A DNA stretch of 64,000 nucleotides from Trileptium ribeirensis (Eukaryota > Nematoda > Enoplea > Enoplida > Thoracostomopsidae), in NCBI GenBank assembly GCA_030248225.1, contig JASANE010017555.1, forward strand, positions 62,001-126,000. The letters run 5' to 3'. The notes under the pieces are model-generated. The model worked only from the letters and a program-made list of their open reading frames with translations, was not told the DNA's origin and searched no databases. Each line of letters begins with the position of its first letter. The first letter of the stretch is position 1. Below are positions 57,810 through 64,000 of this stretch, one piece after another. The position numbers and the translations under genes are program-made.

Positions 57810-60430
57810 CTTTTTGTAATTTATTACGTTTATTAGCACTAATCTGATGAAATGCGACCAATAGACGGACAAAAAGTTTTTGCACAATTGTATGCTATTT
57901 AACTAAATTAAGCATGCTTCGTTTAAATAATACAGCCGTCAGAAATGTTTTCCGACTTAAAATATATTGCATTTGATAGGCGATCACATGAGTATGCTTT
58001 CCTAAATGATGATCATTACATCAACACTTCAATTTCAAATAGTGTACACCACGCAAATCACATTTTGAGTAATTAAAATCTTCGCTGTCAGTAAAATTTA
58101 AACTCTCTACAGTGTCCCGCGTTGTCTCTAAATAAGTTTATATATATCAGGGAATAACCGGAACCAGCAACTGTCCATTTAAACCGGATCCGTAACCTGG
58201 TCTTCGAAACTTATATGTAGTAAAACAGGTGAAAAAGAAATGAAGGTACAATGGCTTTAAAATGTATTAAAAATAACTTTTACATCAAACTTAATGTGAT
58301 ACGATGACATACCAAAACCTATTGTATTGTATGGTATTGTCTATCCAAAACTTTAAAGAGACTGAGGAAGCTAATTATTATGGCGATTGACAATTAGCGA
58401 ACATTCCAGAACATTCGATCACATGATCATACACCATTTGAAGCAGATATTCGAGAATGTTCCATGAGTACATAAAAGCTAATGTCGAAACAGTAACGTA
58501 TGACTTCTTTCAGTGCATTTGTTAAGTTTGTTTCATTCAACTCCATTCGTTTTTTCCGTATTTATGTGTTAATAAAAGTTTACTTCAAGTTCCGTTGTCT
58601 GTGTTTTTTCATTCACACACTCGGAGATACAACACTAATAATATTTATCGATCATCGACACCCAGAGCAAAAAATGCCTTTCGCTATACACAGTTGCGTA
58701 TACTGCGTCAAACTGAATGTGCTTACAACGAATGGAGCGTAGAATAAACACTTCCGCTCTGTCTCCAGTCGCCTCCCTTTACTACACATACGTTTGTTAA
58801 ATGTTTTTTCTGTAGGAAACTTGAAATTGTTGGTTTATATCGTCCTAAGAGAAAATAATAGAAGACTGTTTAGGTTAGCGTTGGGCAACCAATGCCCGCC
58901 GTGTAGATGATAATGATAACTTTCTAGTCAGAATGTTATAGATGTCGGTTTTTTGGACTGACAGCGGAAAAATTCGCCGCGTTGTACAGGATTGCGTACT
59001 CCGCGGCAAACTGGCTTGTAACACATGAAGCGCAGACTAGGACACCAATTTGCTGAGTTATTCTTTTCGCATTGTCTGATTTCCATTAGTGCCGTCAACT
59101 CATTAATCACCGTTTTCGCGAAGATGCACCAAAAATATATTTTGATGTTGATTTGTTCTGCGAATTTTATCTGCAAGCGGATGGAACATCATTCGATTTC
59201 GGAATTCGTTTTCTCCAACACTAGACATCACCAGGATCAAGGTGCCTGCCATTGCTAGTATTTTGAAGAATTACATAAAATGAACTTGAATATTTTGAAT
59301 TTATTTCTTAGTTTGACCAGCGTGCGACAATGCATGTATATATTTCGCTGTCCCTGCCAGGGACAACGCATGTACCAATAACAGTATATTGAAAAAATTC
59401 ACTGCTCCGGTTTTGTATATTTTGAATTAATTTTCCATTCTGACCAACGCTGGGCACAGCGTGCTTCGTTCCCGCGCTGAAGTTAATTCATGTGCCAACG
59501 CCGGCATTTTGAAAAATCCATTGCTTTGAAGTTGCAAATTTTGAGGTGACTGCAATATTCGTATGACGGAAGTTTCATTTGAACTTTGCGTAGACGGTCA
59601 ATTTGCCTGAACCTCCAGACGATCAATTTGTTTTTCTTTTTCGGTTATTTGGTGGAAATAATCTGTCATTCTGGCATCCGAAACTTTTCCGTTTCAATTT
59701 CTTACAATTTCATTTTGAGCGAGTCTTGTTTATTTATCGCTAAATGCACTTGTTTCGGCTACGAATTTGTGATATCGGCTAGACGTGACCGAGTAGGCTT
59801 GTCCAAGTGAGGTGGTTTCCGACACGTAATGGTATATTGAACCCGGCTTATACTGTCCATTGGGTTATCCAAAAAGCTCCTGTATTATTGCATTATTTTG
59901 AATCCTCATTGATCAACTGAACTTTCGATCGATTCATGAGACTGTTGGCGGCCGTCGAAGCATCTCGAAATCGGGCAAAGATTGCCCTGAACAGTTGCAA
60001 TAATATACAAAACATATTCCGCAGTGTCCAAGTGATTACAAACGCTGTGCAACTAAGGCCGACGCGTTATAATAGTTAAAATGGGAGTTCCGGTTGATAT
60101 TGTCAGTTTGTAGTTGACCGGTTATTACGCCTTTGTGCACAAATCGGTATAGCAAATCAAAGACCTTGGTGTCATTGTTATAACAGTTTCTGGTTCGTCG
60201 GCCCGTTCTCATGAAAGAGACTGCCATCTAGTCTTCGTGACAGTGCCTTAAACGTTACTGAATTTAAGTCTAAGTCTAAAGACATTTAAACGACAGTGCC
60301 TAGAAGCAGAGCTAAGCGTGCTTTTATCGGTGTATCACGTTTTATTGTCCAGGGTCTTATGTATACGCCCGTTTGTGCTTTATCGACTGATGGCCGAATG
60401 ATTCGCTTACTCTAATATATTACCGCAAAA
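57810..60430. other. Intergenic or repeat-rich stretch without a recognised gene
   Basis: 58,150-58,210 has a CCGGAACC-type fragment (AATAACCGGAACCAGC) like the termini of the 16.3 and 40.3 kb elements. 58,866-58,930 shares GTTAGCGTTGG with 23.35 kb. Plus-strand open frames of 74-82 codons at 58,500, 59,025 and 59,586 are hydrophobic and unrecognisable. Confidence 0.4.
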
Positions 60431-60790
60431 TTTAATACTGGGGTCTCCAAAGTAGGGGAGGGGTGGGGGCCCTGGTATTGTTCGGTGCTCTCTGGTTCAG
60501 AACAGGTGCTCCCGGTTCGTACCCCATGGCAAAATGTTGGACCCTCCCCGGTTCATCGCCTCTTGGAAAATTTTTTGTTTCCAATCGGTCCAAAGTACAA
60601 AAAAATTGATCAAAATTTGTGCTAAAATTCCGTTCTGAAAATAAAAATTTCTCAAATTTTATTAAAATTTGCTTCAAGGTCGCTTTTTCTCCCCATCAAA
60701 AGCATTTTCGCAGTGTTTCTGACACGATTTTTAACCGTTTTTCCCTTGGCGCGGGCGCCCCCCGGCAAAATTTTCAGCGAATGGAGAGCA
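60430..60790. repeat. Repeat family C, copy inverted relative to 9.77-10.33 kb
   Basis: Blocks CTCTGGTTCAGAACAGGTGC, GGTTCATCGCCTCTTGG, AAATTCCGTTCTGAAAATA and CACGATTTTTAACCGTTTTT are the reverse complement of the 9.8-10.1 kb copy in matching order. Confidence 0.7.
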
Positions 60791-60950
60791 CAGTGATATA
60801 GTATATCTGTCAGACGAGCTGCTGTGTATTTGCAATTCAAATAAAGCTATGATGGCGCCCTGTTCAATTAAACGAAATGTATGCCAGCAATAACAAGATA
60901 AGCGGCGGCCTTGGGATAAGTATCCGATAAACCAGGTCCGGCTTCAAATT

Positions 60951-63528
60951 CTAGCTGTGAGCAACTATACGTACCTTTCTTCTCGTGCTCGTACTGGTCG
61001 TGGACTTTACAAAAGGAATGTTTCGGTTGTTGTGGAACGTGCTGCTCAGCAGTGACCAGTAGGCCTCGGAGAATATTGAGCCTCGTGACGACGAGGCCAG
61101 AAATTTTGAAAAAAAAATTATATCAATTGTCATAATGGCAAACAGTTTTGAGCATGGAGCCTTTGCTAGAAAGACGATAACAATGTTCATTTAAAACATT
61201 TGAAGGATGGTGAACATCAAGGTCAGCTAAGCCATGAGTCATCTTGCAGAGAATTATGTCACTGCGAGTTCTACGAGTTTTCAGAGTTTGAAGACCACGA
61301 TAGCGCAGCCTGTCTTCGTAGTCCCAGTCACGAATGGCAGGAAGAAGCTTTGTGGCATACCGCTGGACACGTTCGAGAGTCTTAATGTCCCTCCCATGGT
61401 ATGGCGACCAGACACACTGCATATTCGACATGAGGCCGAATCAAAGTTCGGTACAACTGTAACCAAATGTACTTTGTCCAGTGCTGGATCATACGTCTGA
61501 TAGTGTTGATGACGCGATGTGCCCTAGCAGCTGCGGACAATGTTGTGTGAACTTCAAATCATTTGATACGGTGACACCAAGATCTCTTTCTTCAATCGAT
61601 TCAATCAACAAATCTCCTCACAATGAGTATGCTGCACGCGGATTATCATGGCCACAATACATGACATGACTCTTGTTCCTATGCATTGAGACGCCCCATC
61701 TGTTACAAAAAGTGTCTAGGCCATTTAAGTCTAGTTGCATGGACTCAAAACTAATATCAGGAGTTCGCCGCAAAATTCGACGAGCTAGCCTGAGATCATC
61801 CGCAAACTTGTATATGCCGCAAGCCATATAATCGTCGACATCGTCAATAAAAACAAGAAACAGAAGTGGCTCGAGGACAGATCCCTGTGGGACACCACTC
61901 TTGACTTGTGACACAGTTAATGATGCACCGTTGACACTAACATATTGACGATGATTAAACAAATAACTTCGAAACCACACAAGCAAGCTGTCACAAATAC
62001 CATACATCTCTAATTTGGAAAGCAACGCCTCGTGATTAACCTTGTTAAACGCCTTTTGGAAATCGACGTAGACCACATCCAACCAATCATTTTGGTCTAC
62101 TACTTTTGTGGCGAAATTTAAAAATTTGAACAGCTGTGTGGTAGTCGACCGCCTTGACATAAAACCGTGCTGAGACGAATATATCAAACCGTTTGTTATC
62201 AAATAAGCTAGCAACTTACCGCGGACCAGAGTTTCAAAGACTTTGCTAGTAGAAGACGTGAGTGAGATAGGACGGTAGTTTTCACAAGAAGCCCGATCAG
62301 CTTTCTTGTGGATTGGAACAACTTTGGCCAATTTCCAACTGTCAGGGAAGACACATGAGGTGATAGACATGTTGAAGACAGTAGTCAGCGGTCAACAATT
62401 ATGTGCTTCGTATAAAACAAAAATTTGTTGCTGATCCGATCATGACCCGGCGAGGCATCTAGTTTAACTTTAGATAATACTGTCAACACTTCATCAGATG
62501 TGAACTCCATAGATGGCAGTCTGTGGTCAGTTTTCATCTCAATGGCCGGGCGAACAAAGTTTTCTTGGTTGAAAACGGACGTGAAGTAGCTATTAGGCAG
62601 TTGGCAATCTTCAGCGCTCGAGGCAGACAGAGATCCGTCACTGCGTTTCATGAGACCAATCGTGGCGCGCACTGTTTGTCTATTTACAGCATACGCATAG
62701 AATGGTTTTCTATCGCGATCAATGTTCTCGGATATCTTAGATTCATAACTACGGAGCGATGCTGCAATATGGTTACTAGCTCTCTCTGACTTCTGGACAA
62801 TATACGGCCCACGCTGTATCTGAATTAACCCGTTTAAAACGTCTGAATGCATTGTGTTTTCCCTACGCGAAGACCAACACATACCGTCAGCCCATACTGG
62901 TTTTCTGAGCAAGGCACCTGATTTTGGATTGACAAAACGGTGAATAGCCGCCTGAAACGAGGCTTCAATGTGGATCCATACGCGAGACGCATCACCGTCT
63001 GACAGTAATGCCTCCCAATCAAAATCATCAATGAAATTGTTTATTGTTTCCGATGGAGCCTTTGTCCAGTCAAGCGGCTTTGGGCCACGGCGGCTAGAAT
63101 GAGAAATTTTTCCAGACCCACAAACAAGGCGAAACTCGACGCAATAATGATCCGACGATTTCGACGTGGGATACAGCGTTCTCATTGTCAGTAAAGACCA
63201 CATCTAGTATGTTATCACCTCGTGTACACTGCTCAACGTGCTGAGTAAGCCCTGCATCTATCACACAATCCATGAAGTTGTCATCAAAAGGCTGCCAGGC
63301 GAAGTTCACCTAGTCTATCGATGGCATATTAAAGTCCCCACAAATACAAACAAGCCAATATTTATTGGAGCTACAAAACTGCGTAATTAAAGCGTAGTTA
63401 AGCGTAATTAAAGTTATACTAGTTGAAAATAATTCGCCGCCATTACGAGATTGAACAAGAGACCATAAAGCAAAACTAAAATTCGCATGGTAAAAGTTTC
63501 GTTTTTGAGATATCGATACACGAATCAT
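60951..63528 (-). pseudogene. CR1/L2-like LINE ORF2 (endonuclease plus reverse transcriptase), broken
   Basis: Reading the minus strand gives the end of an APE-type endonuclease (CICGDFNMPSID, then a TAG, then HVEQCTRGDNILDVVFTDNE), a linker, and the reverse transcriptase: SKVKLDASPGHDRISNKFLF, SWKLAKVVPIHKKADRASCE, NYRPISLTS, VYVDFQKAFNKVNHEALLSK, VSGVPQGS-type QVKSGVPQGSVLEPLLFLVF and the catalytic IYKFADDL (FADD box). The C-terminal part continues in a new frame as VWSPYHGRDIKTLERVQRYA. The frame is broken by a stop at about 63,310 and by shifts near 63,190, 62,380 and 61,500. The 5' part of the endonuclease and ORF1 were not seen. RNase H is absent, fitting the CR1/L2 group. Confidence 0.88.
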
Positions 63529-63659
63529 CGTTTTAAACTACAAACGCGAAACCACCAGTTCACAAAGAGCAGAACACAAACGACACAGTTGAAAATATCC
63601 AAGAAAACCTAATATGCAAATTAGCTTCAATTGGCGAAAACAAGCAACAAAATTTCCTA

Positions 63660-63935
63660 TCTATGGGAATTATATTCATACGTACCATTGTACCCTCCAC
63701 ATGGTACAAGGGATCGTTGTTTGGCACATTCTTCAGTTTTCTTGAACGAATGGACCATGAGAGAGACATGACGCCTCGCTGCGTGCTTATCGGCCTTCTC
63801 CGCGGCACGTTTCTTACCAAAACGTAACCGACATCTCCAATGGTGGCCAAAGGGAAAGGGGTAAAAACAGAGCGAGTTCGGAAATTGCCCAAAAAATATA
63901 AGTAAAGTCAAGAATACGGGGAAGGGAGCCACCAA
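63660..63935 (-). other. Possible exon or LINE 5' sequence at the right edge
   Basis: A minus-strand open segment encodes FGKKRAAEKADKHAARRHVS then LMVHSFKKTEECAKQRSLVP, very basic, before a possible donor AATG|GTACGT near 63,680. It is preceded by a pyrimidine run (TTTTTACCCCTTTCCCTTTGG). A second frame is open too. It may be an exon of a gene starting right of the window, or sequence linked to the adjacent LINE. I do not recognise it. Confidence 0.25.
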
Positions 63936-64000
63936 AGGGGATGGATCGGTCTACCAGCGGTCGGAGATACCCTTTGTCACGGGAAAGTTACGCGAGTTCA

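Overview
The window is animal nuclear DNA: AT-rich, intron-rich and crowded with decayed transposons. There are no operons, Shine-Dalgarno sites or long intact host ORFs. Host genes appear as short exons (76-412 nt) with good GT/AG borders and matching phases, separated by introns of about 70 nt to 3.6 kb. The transposon mix (a CR1/L2-like LINE, RNase H-bearing LINEs, an RTE-like remnant, Tigger/pogo, many MITE-like elements) suggests an invertebrate. I cannot name the species.

Three conserved eukaryotic genes can be recognised. (1) STT3A, catalytic subunit of the oligosaccharyltransferase, lies on the minus strand from about 14.7 kb to beyond the left edge. Five exons are found; its 5' exons, one internal exon and the 3' half are not. 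(2) An MSH6-type MutS homologue lies on the plus strand. Two adjacent exons (18,766-18,841 and 21,666-21,801) cover the mismatch-recognition domain, and the first carries a one-base insertion just after the Phe-x-Glu motif. (3) Claspin (CLSPN), the fork-protection and Chk1-activation mediator, lies on the minus strand from 53,616 down to 25,459. Twenty-one exons with continuous phase encode about 1,111 residues; the C-terminal ~200 residues were not located. MSH6 and claspin, both genome-maintenance genes, point tail to tail.

Layout: 1-15 kb is STT3A plus repeats (families A, B, C, a CAAGGGCGTAGCC MITE and a LINE remnant). 15-17.3 kb is a family A element with a 671-bp MITE inside it. 17.3-25.4 kb holds the MSH6 exons and repeats. 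25.4-53.6 kb is claspin, whose introns hold a seven-copy 187-bp tandem array, a Tigger transposase half-ORF and a LINE RNase H remnant. 53.6-64 kb is transposon territory: another RNase H LINE remnant, repeat families A, B' and C, and a broken CR1/L2-like LINE. A possible further exon sits at the right edge.

Exon borders were inferred by eye from splice consensus, phase and family resemblance. No alignment or transcript evidence was available.
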